A stretch of 64,000 bases of DNA from Zea mays (GCF_902167145.1 NC_050102.1:12710850-12774849), one strand, 5' to 3'. Numbered from the stretch's first letter, positions 36,544-47,260 are shown. Notes: generated by a model from the sequence alone, not told the origin. A program made the numbers and translations.

Positions 36544-39015
36544 CTATAGCTTTTTTACATGGAGGAGGTAAGGTGCGAGTCTGGGCTCATTGCAGCTACA
36601 CTCCCCGCGGGCCTGCTTGATGATTAGCTGAGAGTCCCCCTTTACGAGGAGCTGGCGGACCCCCAGAGATAGGGCCGCAGATAGGCCGAAGATCAGCGCC
36701 TCATACTCTGCCATATTGTTGGTGGCTTTGAACTCAAGGCGTACCACATACTTCAGCTGGTCCCCATCTGGGCCGACGAGGACCACTCCTGCGCCAGCAC
36801 TCTGTTGGCGGGCGGAACCGTCGAAGAAGAGCGTCCAGTGGGGCTCGGTGAAGACCAGACCCCTTCGCTCTGCAGGTGTGGGGCCCGGATCGGGGTTCGG
36901 GCCCCTAGGGGCGCATGGGGGTGGAGTCCACTCTACGATGAAGTCGGCCAGGACCTGACTCTTGATAGCGTGGCGAGGCTGGAAATCCAGCTGGAACTCA
37001 GCGAGCTCTGCTGCCCATTTGGCGATATTGCTAGTGGCGTTTGAGTTGTGGAGGATGGCTCTCAATGGAAAGGAGGTCACCACCACAACTCTGTGTGCCT
37101 GGAAATAGTGACGCAACTTCCTGGACGCTACCAGGACAACATAGAGGAGCTTGTGTGTCTTGAGGTACCTAGTCTTTGCTTCATGGAGGTCCTCGCTGAT
37201 GTAATAAACCGGCTTCTGGACAGTCTGGGTGCCCGACGCTGGTTCTAAGTTCTTAGGTCCCTGCCCTTCTGGTGTCACCCTTTCGGCGACTAACACCATG
37301 CTCACTGCTTTGGCAGCCGCCGCAATGTACAGGTACATCGGTTCCCCTGGCTCTGGAGCAACCAGGATCGGCAGGGAAGTTAGGTGTTGCTTCAATTCTT
37401 GGAAGACTTGTTCTGCCTCTTTGGTCCAGGTAAAAGGAACAGATTTTCGTAGAAGCTTGAAGAAAGGCAGTGCCCTCTCAGCCAACCTTGAAATGAAGCG
37501 GCTAAGGGCAGCCAGAGATCCCGCAAGCTTCTGGATGTCCTTGACACGGGCGGGAGGCCTCATTATCTCGATAGCCTTGATCTTTTCTGGGTTAGCTTCA
37601 ATGCCCCGGTATGAAACCAGGAAACCCAGCAGCTTCCCTGCGGAGACGCCGAAGATGCATTTCTCCGGGTTCAGTTTGGTGTGGGTTGCCCACAGCTTGT
37701 CGAAAACCAGGGTCAGATCCTCCACTACGGTCAACCCCCTTCTAGTCTTGACCACGATGTCATCGATGTAAACCTCCACCTTGTCCCGGATCAGATCCCC
37801 GAAGGTCTTACTCATTGCCCGAACAAATGTTGGCAGGGCGTTTTTCAGACCATAAGGCATCACAACATAACAGTATAGCCCATCTACCGTTACAAAAGCG
37901 ATGTGCTTCCTGTCCTCCCTGGACATCCAGATTTGATGAAAACCGGAGTAGGCATCCAGGAAAGACAAAAAGTCGCACCCTGAGGTAGAGTCCACGATCT
38001 GATCTATACGTGGAAGTGGATATGGGTCCTTGGGGCATGCCTTATTCAGGCTGGTGTAGTCGATGCACATTCGGAGCTTCTCGTTCACTTTTGGCACGAT
38101 GACCGGGTTGGCCAGCCACACGGGGTGATGGACCTCTTCGATGAAGTCGGCGTGCAACAGCTTCCGAACCTCCTCACGGATGAAGTCCTACTGCTCCACA
38201 GACTGCCTCCGAGGCTTCTGGCTTACCGGCTTGGCGTCCGGATAGATCTTCAGATGGTGCTCAATCACCTTCCTAGGGATCCCAGGCATCTGCGACGGCT
38301 CCCAAGCGAACACGTCAGCATTTGCCCGGAGGAAGGTGACGAGCGCGAGTTCCTATTTCTCTCCCAGATTTCTCGCGATGTGGGTGGTCCGGGATGGGTC
38401 TGCGCCAACCTGGATGGTCTTTGCGGGCCCGCCGTCTGCTTCGGTTGGCTGCACCTTCGGTGCTTTGGCACCGGAGGCTGAGGGGCTTCTCCCTCCACCG
38501 CCCGGCCGAGCGGTCTCGGCCGCCAGGGCATGTAGCTTCTCAACAGCCGCTAGCGCGACGGTGCGGTCGCCCTGCACGCTGAGGACTCCTGCGGGGGATG
38601 GCATCTTGAGGACCAAGTACCCATAATGGGCAATGGCCATGAACCAGTACAAAGTCGGTCTCCTGATGATGGCGTTAAAGGGGAGGTTGACCTCCGCGAC
38701 GTCGAACTGGACGTTCTCCGTGCAGAAGTTTTCCTCCGTCCCAAATGTAACTGGGAGCGCAATGCTCCCGAGGGGATACACGGGCTGCGGGCCTACTCCG
38801 GAAAATGTGCGGGAGGGCCCCAGCCGGGACCCCGGGATTTGCAACTGCCTGAACGCCGCATGGCTGATGACGTTGAGGCTAGTCCCTCCATTGATCAGCA
38901 CGTGATGCAGTCGCATATTGGCGACAATGGGGGTGGTGATGAGCGGTAGTACGCCGGCCCCTGCCATGTTGTCGGGGCAGTCGAGTGCCCCGAAAGAGAT
39001 GGTGGTGCTCCTCCA
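36544..39015 (-). pseudogene. Protease, reverse transcriptase and RNase H of the Tat-clade element
   Basis: This is one continuous frame, broken by TAG at 38353-38355 and 38188-38190 and ending at TAG 36544-36546, after which the frame continues. The protease region has HVLINGGTSLNVIS, where the catalytic Asp expected in D-G-G/T-S is Asn, a G-to-A change. The RT has KLRMCIDYTSLNKACPKD and the catalytic YIDDIVV (near 37760). The RNase H has FFDGSARQ, NNMAEYEALIFG and VKGDSQLII, so D-E-D is intact. The protein would copy RNA to DNA in a virus-like particle in the cytoplasm. Because every break is a substitution, the whole polyprotein can still be traced in a single frame. Plus-strand frames over this region are shadows. 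Confidence 0.93.
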
Positions 39016-40772
39016 TCATTGGTGCAGAGCAGCTTTGGGGACTCCTAGGACTGCCGACATGACCTCCCGTCGTAGGGTCTTGACACTCCTGCGGGAGACG
39101 AGCTCCCAGCTTCCGTCGTACATGACATACAGCTTCTTGCGGCAGTCGTCGTCGTTGCCGGAGTCGGTTTCTTCGGTGAAAATGTCCTTAAGGTTTCTCT
39201 CGGGCGACTGGTAGTTGAGGTCCTGTCCCCCCACAGTCGTAGCCCTTTCGTCGGCCTCTTCCTTGTGTAGCCTATGACGAGGCGGCGAGCCGTCCTTGGA
39301 GGACTGCTCGCGCCGCTTGTTGACGCGCCTTATGAGTTTGATAATCTCCCAGCAGTCTATGGCACTGTGACGACTGTTGGGGTGCACTGGGCATGTGCTG
39401 TCGTTGCCTTCTTGGGGCTGTGAGCGCTTGTTGCGCTTACCCTGGCCCCTAGCCGCGACAGTGATGACTAGAGCAGCATCCTGTTGCTTCTTGCGGCCGC
39501 GGCCCTTGTTCCTCTTTTCCTTTTTGCCATCGCCCTGGGTGTCAGCATCTGAACCGCCCGTCTGGGTGACCCCAGCTTGTGGCGCCGAGTGCCAAGCACG
39601 GCCCTCAGCGGCCCTGGCACATTTATCAGCCAGGGCGAAGAGTGTGGTGACGTTGTCCACATCGTGCGTGGCCAGCTTCTCCAGCATCTTTTTGTCACGC
39701 ACCCCCTGACGAAAAGCTGTGATGATGGAAGCATCTGAGATACGAGGGATTGTCCCACGTACCTTGGTGATGCGGGAAATGAACGCCTGGAGGGTTTCCC
39801 TAGGTTCTTGCCTTACTGCATGGAGGTGTGCTTCTACACCATGCTGTTGGTAGGCGCTGGCGAAGTTCGCCATGAACCACGCGCAGAGCTCTTCCCAAGA
39901 GTATATGGACCCTGGGGCTTGGTTCATGAGCCAAGTCCGGGCTGGCCCAGTCAGAGCCACGTGGAAATAGGTCGCCATTACGGCGGTGTCTCCACCTACC
40001 ACTACAATGGCGGTGACGTAGACCTGCAGAAATTCTGACGGGTCTATCGTACCATCGTACTTTTCTGGCAGGTGTGGACGAAACTTGATTGGCCACGCTG
40101 CCATGCGGAGGTGGTCCATTAGGGCGGTGTAGCCTACTCTGGCCAATGGGATGCTTGTCTGGAATCGGGCATCCCCGGGCCTTGTGGCGCGGCCGCGGCG
40201 AAGTCTTGCTCGAGGTTGTGACCCCCGAGGCTCCGGCGGCACTCTCGTGCCCTTCCTAAAGAGAGACGAGCATTCTTGCCCGCCCCCCTGTGGTTTAGCT
40301 CGTCCCGTAGGTCTTCTGGTCTCTCCAGGGGGACTTGCGTATCTTCTGCCGCTCGTCTGCGATTGAGTTCTGCCCGCAGATCTTTGGTCGGCGCAGCCCT
40401 CACCGAGGGCGAGCGCACCGAGGCCGACGCCTCATACTGGCGTCGGGACGATTGAGGCCTGGGCCTGACCGAGCCAATGTGTGCTATACCAAGTTGGCGA
40501 TCCACGTCGTCGTGCCATTGCCCCATAGCCCTCGGTGAGGCTGTGGAGCTTGGTGGATGATGCAGCAGCTCCCTGGCCGTGGAGAGCGCTCCGGCGGGAG
40601 CGACCCCCGATGGAGTCCGGGACGCCTGTGCCAGTGTATGCTACCGTGCGGAGCGCACAGCTGCGGCGCAGGGCGCCTGGCAGTCGGAATTCTGTGATGT
40701 AGCGGATGCGGTCCCTTCCTCCAAGAGGAAATCTTCGGAGGTCTCATCTTGGTGCTCGGTGATATGTACCAT
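39016..40772 (-). pseudogene. Gag of the Tat-clade element
   Basis: The ATG at 40770-40772 (MVHITEHQDETSED) lies 60 bp from the 5' LTR. The frame has a TAG at 40641-40643, where Gln fits, and continues to about 40134. A frameshift between 40134 and 40242 moves it into the frame of the main gag domain. That domain has FRPHLPEKYDGTIDPSEFL, GPARTWLMNQAPGSI and WFMANFASAYQQH, the Retrotrans_gag pattern, and then a Lys/Arg-rich stretch and a variant zinc knuckle CPVHPNSRHSAIDC. A TGA at 39016-39018 separates it from protease, in frame with it. This is the only non-TAG stop in the element and fits a CGA Arg codon. Gag would form the particle that packages the element RNA. Confidence 0.88.
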
Positions 40773-40812
40773 GGTGTCAATCGAGTAACAAGCAAAAATC
40801 TAAAAGCCTACG

Positions 40813-40830
40813 CCTCTACCTGGCACGCCA
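40813..40830 (-). other. Primer-binding site of the Tat-clade element
   Basis: On the minus strand, two bases after the 5' LTR, the sequence reads TGGCGTGCCAGGTAGAGG. A TGG start pairs with the CCA end of a tRNA, and it is not the initiator-Met site used by the other elements here. I do not assign the tRNA. Confidence 0.75.
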
Positions 40831-40832
40831 AG

Positions 40833-41865
40833 TGTTGGAGGGTAAATCTCTCCGGCTGGGTGGCGGATTGCACCCGCCCTAATTCCTAAAATTAGGAGGG
40901 GCCTAAGCGTCTTGCTTGTTACGAGGTTGGTGGATGAACACATGAGAGCACACGAGGGTTTAGAGTGGTTTGGGCCGCCGGGGCGTAACACCCTACTCCA
41001 TTGTGTAATGTATTGTGAGTCTGAGCTTGGATTTGGCCTTGTAACGTCGCATGCCTCCCCTTTTATAGCTGAAGGGGGCATGTACAAAGGTACTGAGCCT
41101 CGATAGGTGGGCCTAGGGACATAGAGAATATAGCGCTCGGGACTATAAATATTTGCTGCTGGGGCAATCTCCTTGTGTCCTGTCACCCGAGATTCGTGTA
41201 CCTTCGGCGTGCAGGGGAAGCTTCTTGCAGAAGGGATAATGAGCACGATGCGTCGCATGGCACGAGTGCATTGTTCGATGATAGATTGGACAGGCGCGCT
41301 GTTTGACGTCGTCTGCCAGCGGAGTGGACTGGACGCATTAAATGCCGAGGGGGCACATCGTTCGTCAGCCTGGTGGCAGGCAGCGTGTCCTCTTCGCAAT
41401 AAATGCGGAGACCGCGCGACCGCGGTGGCCTGACGTCAGACTCCTTCGCTCGGCTTATGTCATGAGCCACGAGCCGCGCGGCAGTGGCGGGTCTCGGTCC
41501 GAGCGGGGAGCGTGGTGCAAGCCCCGGATATGTGACAGCACCGGACCCCTTCCAGGGCGGGGCCCCGGTATTCCCTGCCCTAGAATCCTGGGGACCAAGT
41601 GGTGATCTATCCGGACCCCACACGGAAGGGTCTGAGATCTTTCTCGGAGGTCCGCCCGTTATGCACGGGGTCCGATGCTTCCCACGTGGCAGGCCCGGAC
41701 CTACCGCGCGTATACAGAGCACGCTTTTTCCCTTGGCCACGTGGTGACCCCAAGGCGGCTGATGTTGCACGACGGTGAGCCGCTTGCCACGCAGCTAGAG
41801 GCTTTACCGCCGGCACGATGTTTATACCTTGTAACCAGGGGTACCCCTGTTTCAAGGTACCGACA
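40833..41865 (-). repeat. 5' LTR of the Tat-clade element
   Basis: 1,033 bp, starting TGTTGGAGGG and ending TACCGACA on the plus strand. The start differs by one base from TGTCGGAGGG of the other LTR. The two copies align throughout. The promoter for minus-strand transcription should be inside it, but no TATA box was assigned. Confidence 0.92.
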
Positions 41866-44373
41866 CTGTCCGTGTTGTCCTTAGAGTCGTTTAGCGCGTT
41901 TCAATTTATCAAGTAGTGCACCAGAGCCGTGATCGCCGCACGCCGGTGGGAGCTCCGCCGTCGTTCACTGGTGCGTCGCCGTGTTCAGGCTGGGGGTAGA
42001 AGATCAGACGCGGAACCATGGATCCATAGATGGGCGGCCCAGATTAGTTTTAGCATACCGCCTAGGGCGTTGGATCTGTGTCGTTGGATCGGTATCCTAC
42101 GGCTCGAAACAGATCACGTTCCATTAATTTGTAGCCGTTGATCTCCGAACTTGCGGCTGATAGCTACACTGGTTCGACAAATGTTTGGATCTAATCCTCA
42201 CCATAAATCGCGGATCCAATGGCCACTACTCACTGATACCCCTTCGCCGCGGCTATTTTGTTAAAAAGCCCTCAGCCATTTAAGAAATTAACCCGCCATC
42301 CTCTGGTTGTGGAAAATAAATACGGGCACGCCCCTAGAATTTATAGTTTTGCCCCCGAACTTCTGGTAATTAGTACCCACGACCCATGGCTTAAATAAAT
42401 CCAGTAATTAATATAGAAAAATGATTTCTAGTATAAAAATAATTCCAGAATCCTGTTTAATTCATAAGAAATTCATTTGAACTCCTTTTTGATTCGTTTT
42501 AGTTGCATTAAATTCATAGTAATATTGTTCATCCTCTGGTAATCTTATTTTAGTATGAAGCATATGGTTAAATTTATACGCTTGATTTGTTTCGTATCTA
42601 CCACTTAAAACTTCGGAAAATCATAACTAATTCATTTTAACTCTGTTTCAATCCGTTCAAGTCGTGTTAGCTTCGTATAAATATTTATTATGCAGTAACA
42701 ACATTAATTATACCATATCGCATAATTTTATAGTTAGATATTTATTTATTCTATGTCTACTAGATTAACTCTTCTAAATCAAAGCTAAACTGTCCATGAT
42801 TATAATTTGATTAAAATATGAGCTCTAGTAAAGTTGTAATTAAGATTAAAGTTGAGTTAATTATATATAAAATATTCTCTCATATGATGTATACTAACCA
42901 ATTCATAATATAGTTTAATATTTAAATCTCATAGATCTTCCAAAAATCACAACTCCTTAACCGTAACTCTGAATTTAGCGATTCTCGAACCCACGATCTC
43001 GTAGCGATACATAGATTATTATTATGTAGTTTATTCTTATGTTTGGTGTAATGTTAATTTTACTTATACCATGTTTGTTTGTATTGCTACGTTTAGCAGT
43101 GAGGTCATGAGTCATCTGAAGATCATCCTGGTACCTTGAATCTCAAGTCCCAGGCAAGTTGTGCCCTTGATCACTTTTGTTTACCCAATAATGTTCTTTA
43201 TAATAATTTATTCATGCATAGGTTTAATTTTGATGGGACCCAATAGGTCACCCTAGTCTGATTATCTTTATACCTTGTTTACCTCTGAACTATTTGGGTA
43301 GTTTTGCTATTGCTCTATATGCTTTTGGGATTAATATCACATTATGTCCATGTTCCAATTATTATGTTATTTTATTTATTGTTCATGTCAAGATCATTAT
43401 TTTAATTGGAACACGGAGCTTAACTTGAGAAACATGTGCCACCGCAAGGGTGGAATGGGACGCCCTTGGCTGACTAATTAGGAAAGCTAGTGGAAGACTA
43501 CCTTACCTGAAAGGGGCAAGGGCAGTAGGGGAGTAGGAGTGTAGGGAGGTTCTCGGGTTGATTTTGCTGCGATGGTGGTCAGACGAGGGATTCCTACATT
43601 GCTCTTCCTAGAAACTGTAGCAGGTTTTCGGAAGCTAGTGGAACTTTGTAAAGGCCTCGTAGTGGATCCCTAGCCATTCACCTCAGAAGTGTCTAAGGGC
43701 CTTACAAACCCTGGCAACATGGGATACATGACTTGTGGGTATATGGTACAACCTCTGCAGAGTGTAAAACTGGTATACTAGCCGTGCTCGTGGTCATGAG
43801 CAACTCTGGACTCTCGCATGATTAAATTATGGAACTAAATTCAATTTGTCATTTGCATTGCATGAGATTTATTATTAATGTTGTTCTAATATTATTATGG
43901 TTTGGTATTGACTTATATTTAGTAACTGCTAATAAAATTTGACCAACTTATTAAAAGCAATGCTCAGCTTTAACCCTTATTATTGATCAGCCTTACACTT
44001 CACGTGAACTCCCACCTTTGGTGAGTTCATGCACATTATTCCCCACAACTTGTTGAGCGATGAATATATGTGAGCTCACCTTTGCTGTCTTACACCCCCC
44101 ATAGGTCAAGAACAGGTAAAACAGGATGAGGCGCATGGAGGATGCTGCAATGTGTTCGTGAGAGGTCTAGGCCATCGTCTCCTAGTCAACTTTGGGTTGC
44201 TGGATCGTTGTCTCCTTACGATGTAATTATTAATTTATTTTGTACAGAACTCCTATTGTATAATAAAGTTGTGGCATTCGTTTCTGTGCATGATTCATCA
44301 TATGTGTGAGACTTGGTCCCAGCACACCTGGTGATTATGTTCACGCCTAGGTCCCTAAAACCCGAGTGTGACA

Positions 44374-44556
44374 GGAGTCGGTGGCATGATTTGTGCATGG
44401 CGGTGTTGGAGGAGAGGAGGGCAGTGGCGGCTGCACAGTGCTGCGTGTAGTGGCTTGCAGTTGCAGCTCCTCGTTGGGGACAGGTGTGTGGCTAAGAGCT
44501 CTCGGCACAGACGGTTAATAGTAGAGCCAGAATTTTAACCTTGGGTATTCCCACAC
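44374..44556 (+). other. Short host flank between the LTR nest and the MEG promoter
   Basis: GC-rich DNA (ggtggcatgatttgtgcatg.. to ..cgttggggacagg) that continues the flank broken at 22528, followed by an AT-rich 'gagccagaattttaacc' stretch. No coding content. The nested elements (21.8 kb) were therefore inserted about 0.55 kb upstream of the MEG start codon. Confidence 0.6.
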
Positions 44557-44710
44557 CTCACATAGATATAGATATAGATATAGAGATACATATAGCAAAT
44601 TCACCAAATAATATAGGGGTGTAGATATAGATATAGATGTAGATATAGATATATAGAAGATATAGGTAGATATGATATGATAGAATATATAACTTACAAT
44701 TTTGTTTAAA
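44557..44710 (+). repeat. GATATA microsatellite in the MEG upstream region
   Basis: Imperfect (GATATA)n in two blocks (about 44563-44590 and 44622-44652), separated by an AT-rich spacer and followed by related 'gatatgatatgata' sequence. The repeat unit overlaps the transfer-cell-box-like motif described separately. Confidence 0.85.
44577..44588 (-). promoter_or_regulatory. Candidate transfer-cell box (ZmMRP-1-type site)
   Basis: The minus strand reads TATCTCTATATC, 11 of 12 bases identical to the transfer-cell box unit TATCTCTATCTC reported for ZmMRP-1 targets in maize endosperm transfer cells. It lies about 330 bp upstream of a MEG-type start codon, and MEG1 is a known MRP-1 target. It sits at the edge of a GATATA repeat, so chance within low-complexity DNA is a real alternative. 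Confidence 0.45.
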
Positions 44711-44785
44711 AGGAACTAAATCACTGCTAATACTGGAGTAGCATATCTTTGGTGAATACTTGCCAGTGAATTGGTTTCCGCTATA

Positions 44786-44786
<1 letters not shown>

Positions 44787-44830
<44 letters not shown>
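44787..44830 (+). repeat. (TA)n microsatellite upstream of the MEG gene
   Basis: About 21 uninterrupted TA units roughly 90-130 bp before the start codon. It is directly followed by a 20-bp direct repeat, agtatacactcttctaggat, at 44831-44850 and 44866-44885. The core promoter of the MEG gene must lie here; any TATA box is hidden in the repeat. Confidence 0.9.
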
Positions 44831-44832
<2 letters not shown>

Positions 44833-44919
44833 TATACACTCTTCTAGGATTATAGTATATAGATAAGTATACACTCTTCTAGGATCAATCGTGAGGAGTT
44901 CTTTAGATTTTCTTGCGTC

Positions 44920-45392
44920 ATGGAAAACAAAAAGAGGGTGGATGCACTAGTGTTTTTCTCGTTACTTCTCCTCGGATACTTTGCTGCTCATGCGCATGGG
45001 AAGGGTAAGTGAAAACTATATAGACATGTGTGTGCATGCTTGATAGATGTAGACAATTTAGAAGATGTTATTATATGATACCGTGTGTGTATCATGGAAA
45101 ATTAATGATATATCGCAATCCCCTGTGTTAAATTACTCAAATAATTTTGAATGTAATTATACTCAAGGCATTTGTTGTTAATAGAACTCTTATCCTTTAC
45201 CTTCTACTAGGTCATGTCACAAATGATATCGGTGTTTCTACTCTAGCTAAAGAAGGAATTATGCGAGGAAAAGGAGCACAATGCGCTCAAGGGTTTCTTC
45301 CATGCAAAGATAACAAGTGCTACTGCTGCATTGGTGGCCGAACTCATGGTTGCTACTCTACGCTGGCTGAGTGTAGTCATGCCTGCTTCTAA
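44920..45392 (+). CDS. Meg: MEG-family secreted cysteine-rich peptide (maternally expressed gene family), two exons
   Basis: Exon 1 is 44920-45004 and exon 2 is 45211-45392, with a GTAAGT..CTACTAG intron of 206 bp. The product has 88 residues. A signal peptide is clear: basic N-terminus (MENKKR), hydrophobic ALVFFSLLLLGYFAA, and a likely cut after AHA (residue 25). The mature part ends with eight cysteines spaced C-x6-C-x4-C-x-C-C-x7-C-x6-C-x3-C (blocks CKDNKCYCCIGGRTHG and AECSHACF). I recognise this as the maize MEG family, whose founder MEG1 is maternally imprinted and promotes endosperm transfer-cell differentiation and sugar import. This is a paralog; I cannot give its number. Start, splice sites, frame and stop are intact, so it may be functional. 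LTR elements lie on both sides. Confidence 0.93.
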
Positions 45393-46266
45393 ACAAAAAT
45401 TAAAGATCGATGTTATTATATACATTGTAATGGTAGGTAATGCTATTAATAATATATGGGAGTTTTAGTTTTGGTATTAGACTTTTTTTCGATTCGCGAA
45501 ATTTAGTCAAAATCTAACCAGTTTTTAGAGGACTTAAATATGAAGTATGTTTCCCAATAAATTTTAATGAAAAATATTAGAATGCTTTAGGCTGCCTCCA
45601 TCAGCTCGCAGATGTTGTTGCGGATAGACGACAGTATCGGTATAAATCACACTGCACAGAATGAGGATGTTTCTAGGAGAATGTGCATTCGGTCACGTTA
45701 GCGGAAAAATCCTGAGTAGCAGTAGTTGCCTCCCGTGTCAGCGTCAACACCACGAATGTTCTGTGCGACATGGAAGGTTTGCGGCTTACTGTGGCATTAA
45801 TCCGGATGTAGCTTGTACAATATTTTGTCTCTATGGATTGCGGTTGCAGCCGTCCGAACAGCTGCAATTGCTGTGGTTACAGGGCAGCCAGACAAGTCTA
45901 GGTGCGAGGTCGGAGCGATGGCACACTGATGCTCAAGGCGGTTCCAGAGGTCCACTCAGACAGATGCGACATGCCTCATCGAGGGAAAGTGGCTCCTAAA
46001 GCCGATGTTGCCCGCTAGGAGCAGGGTGCTCCAAGCCAAGAAACATCCCAGAAAGGGACGGAGGTGGCTCCGAACGTGGGTGGATCAAGCGAGGCTCGCA
46101 AGATGTCAGCCGATTGTGGAGACTCCTCGCAAATAGTAACGACAAGGTCATTAGGACCTTTTGGGGGCACATGGGCACCGATCATGATAGTTAGACTTCC
46201 TTGTTAGATTTCCTTTCTTTATCGCATCCTTACATCTATTTTCTCAGCCCAATGACGTCAGCCCCT
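45393..46266 (+). other. MEG 3' flank, no gene seen
   Basis: The first 70 bp are AT-rich, with 'aattaa' and 'aataat' near 45402-45450 that could serve polyadenylation. 45594-46200 is more GC-balanced, with reading frames up to 112 codons that match nothing I recognise and show no codon-like pattern or splice context. The LTR-X start at 46267 ends the interval. Confidence 0.5.
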
Positions 46267-46846
46267 TGTAGCACCCCAAAAATTCAAATCTAGAAAATTT
46301 CTCAAACTCGCTCTAAATTCAAAATGAATTTTAAATTTTGTTTCAAAATGTTTTCTTGTGAGTTGATCTCAACAAAGAACATATAGTGGTCTACCATATC
46401 TCCAAAATTGTCCTCAAGATATCCTACAAATATTTCCCGAGTGATCCCCTCAAATTATTTTAAGAAATACTAGCTAAATGTTCCACCAATATTTCTCCAA
46501 ATATTTTTATCCTAAGAAATACCCTCATAATCATTTTTAAAATCCCTACAAATATTTTCTTAATAAATTTCCTTATGCTCATACGTATACATACGCCTCC
46601 GGTGTCATACAGTGAGCTCTACAAGCTAATTTCACTTATTCATAGCTAATACATGTTTATCTCTCACTAATCCTCGCCTCCTCCCACTAGTCCTCGACTC
46701 CTCCCCCTAATCCCCCACCTTGTCCATTAATAGAGGGGCAAGGGGCTCACTCATGCCATCCCAAGCCATTTCATGGCTACTCATTCCCACTCACTGACTC
46801 ACTCCCACTCCCACTCCCACACAAGCACAACACGAGCACAAGGATC

Positions 46847-47260
46847 GTTCGATCGTTCATTCACTTATTCATCCAAATGTTCATAATTCGTTCGTTCCTC
46901 CGATTGTTCGATCGTCCATCCGATCGTTCATGGTTCGTTTGTTCGTCCGTCCGATCATTTGATCGTTCGTCCGTTCGTTCGTCCAAATAATCTTTGTCCA
47001 ACCATTATATTGGCAAAATTCTGATCGCTCGTTCGTCCGATCATCCGATCGTTCATCCGTTCGTTCATAATCCATGTTCATCGTTCGTTCCTACGAACTA
47101 TTCATCGTTCGTTCATAATACCTATTCATCATTCGTCGTTCGTTCAAACAAACTATTCACCGTTCATCGGATCATTCATAATCACTATTCATTGTTCATC
47201 GGATCGTTCATCCTACTAATCATCGTTCATCTGATCATCCAAATATTCGACTGCTCATCC
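46847..47260 (+). repeat. Degenerate 'cgttcgttc' minisatellite (unit 1)
   Basis: Irregular runs of cgttc, gttcgtccgatcgttc and ttcataatcc fill this stretch of the first LTR-X unit. A diverged counterpart occupies 48005-48320 in the second unit. The peptide-like NERTDDRS frame on the minus strand is a by-product of this repeat. Confidence 0.8.

Larger units (their letters stand above)
29601..41865 (-). mobile_element. Tat-clade Gypsy LTR retrotransposon (12,265 bp), nested in the 3' LTR
   Basis: Both ends are LTRs (29601-30634 and 40833-41865) with TGTYGGAGGG..GGTACCGACA termini. The 5-bp target duplications are identical: CTGTC at 29596-29600 and 41866-41870. Gag-pol runs on the minus strand (40772 to 35017). 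A gene on the plus strand (31213-34299) lies between pol and the 3' LTR, as in several grass Tat-clade elements. The primer site is at 40813-40830. The order gag, protease, RT, RNase H, integrase is normal. All main genes are broken, mostly by TAG codons. By eye its LTRs differ at roughly 5% of sites. I do not assign a family name. Confidence 0.93.
22529..44373 (+). mobile_element. Non-autonomous LTR retrotransposon (LARD-like), split by a nested Tat element
   Basis: LTRs start TGTAAAGCCC (22529, 28073) and end GTGTGGCA (25883) and GTGTGACA (44373). The flanks GGGGT (22524-22528) and GGAGT (44374-44378) match in four of five bases as a target duplication. The 5' LTR is followed by a primer site and the 3' LTR is preceded by a polypurine tract, so the element is on the plus strand. 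The interior (25884-28072, 2.2 kb) encodes no gag or pol. LTRs of 3.4-4.0 kb with a short empty interior fit a large retrotransposon derivative mobilised by a Tekay/Del-type partner. Without the nested element it would be about 9.6 kb. Confidence 0.88.
28073..44373 (+). repeat. 3' LTR of the LARD-like element, interrupted
   Basis: The LTR sequence is 28073-29600 and 41871-44373 (about 4.0 kb net). The Tat element lies between, flanked by CTGTC on both sides. This copy keeps the roughly 650 bp lost from the 5' LTR, including a GC-rich block at 28740-29090. By eye the two LTRs differ at a few percent of sites. Confidence 0.9.

Noticed and set aside
36199..40366. Many plus-strand reading frames of 60-180 codons over the Tat gag-pol
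   Set aside because: They are shadows of the GC-rich gag-pol genes on the minus strand. Only the frame at 31213-34299, outside gag-pol, shows domain structure.
44558..44839. Minus-strand frame rich in IYIYIY
   Set aside because: It is a direct translation of the GATATA and TA microsatellites.
45661..45999. 112-codon plus-strand frame downstream of the MEG gene
   Set aside because: No signal peptide, no known domain, overlaps frames on the other strand, and no splice or promoter context.
46881..47081. Minus-strand frame rich in NERTDDRS
   Set aside because: It is a product of the cgttc minisatellite in LTR-X, not a gene.
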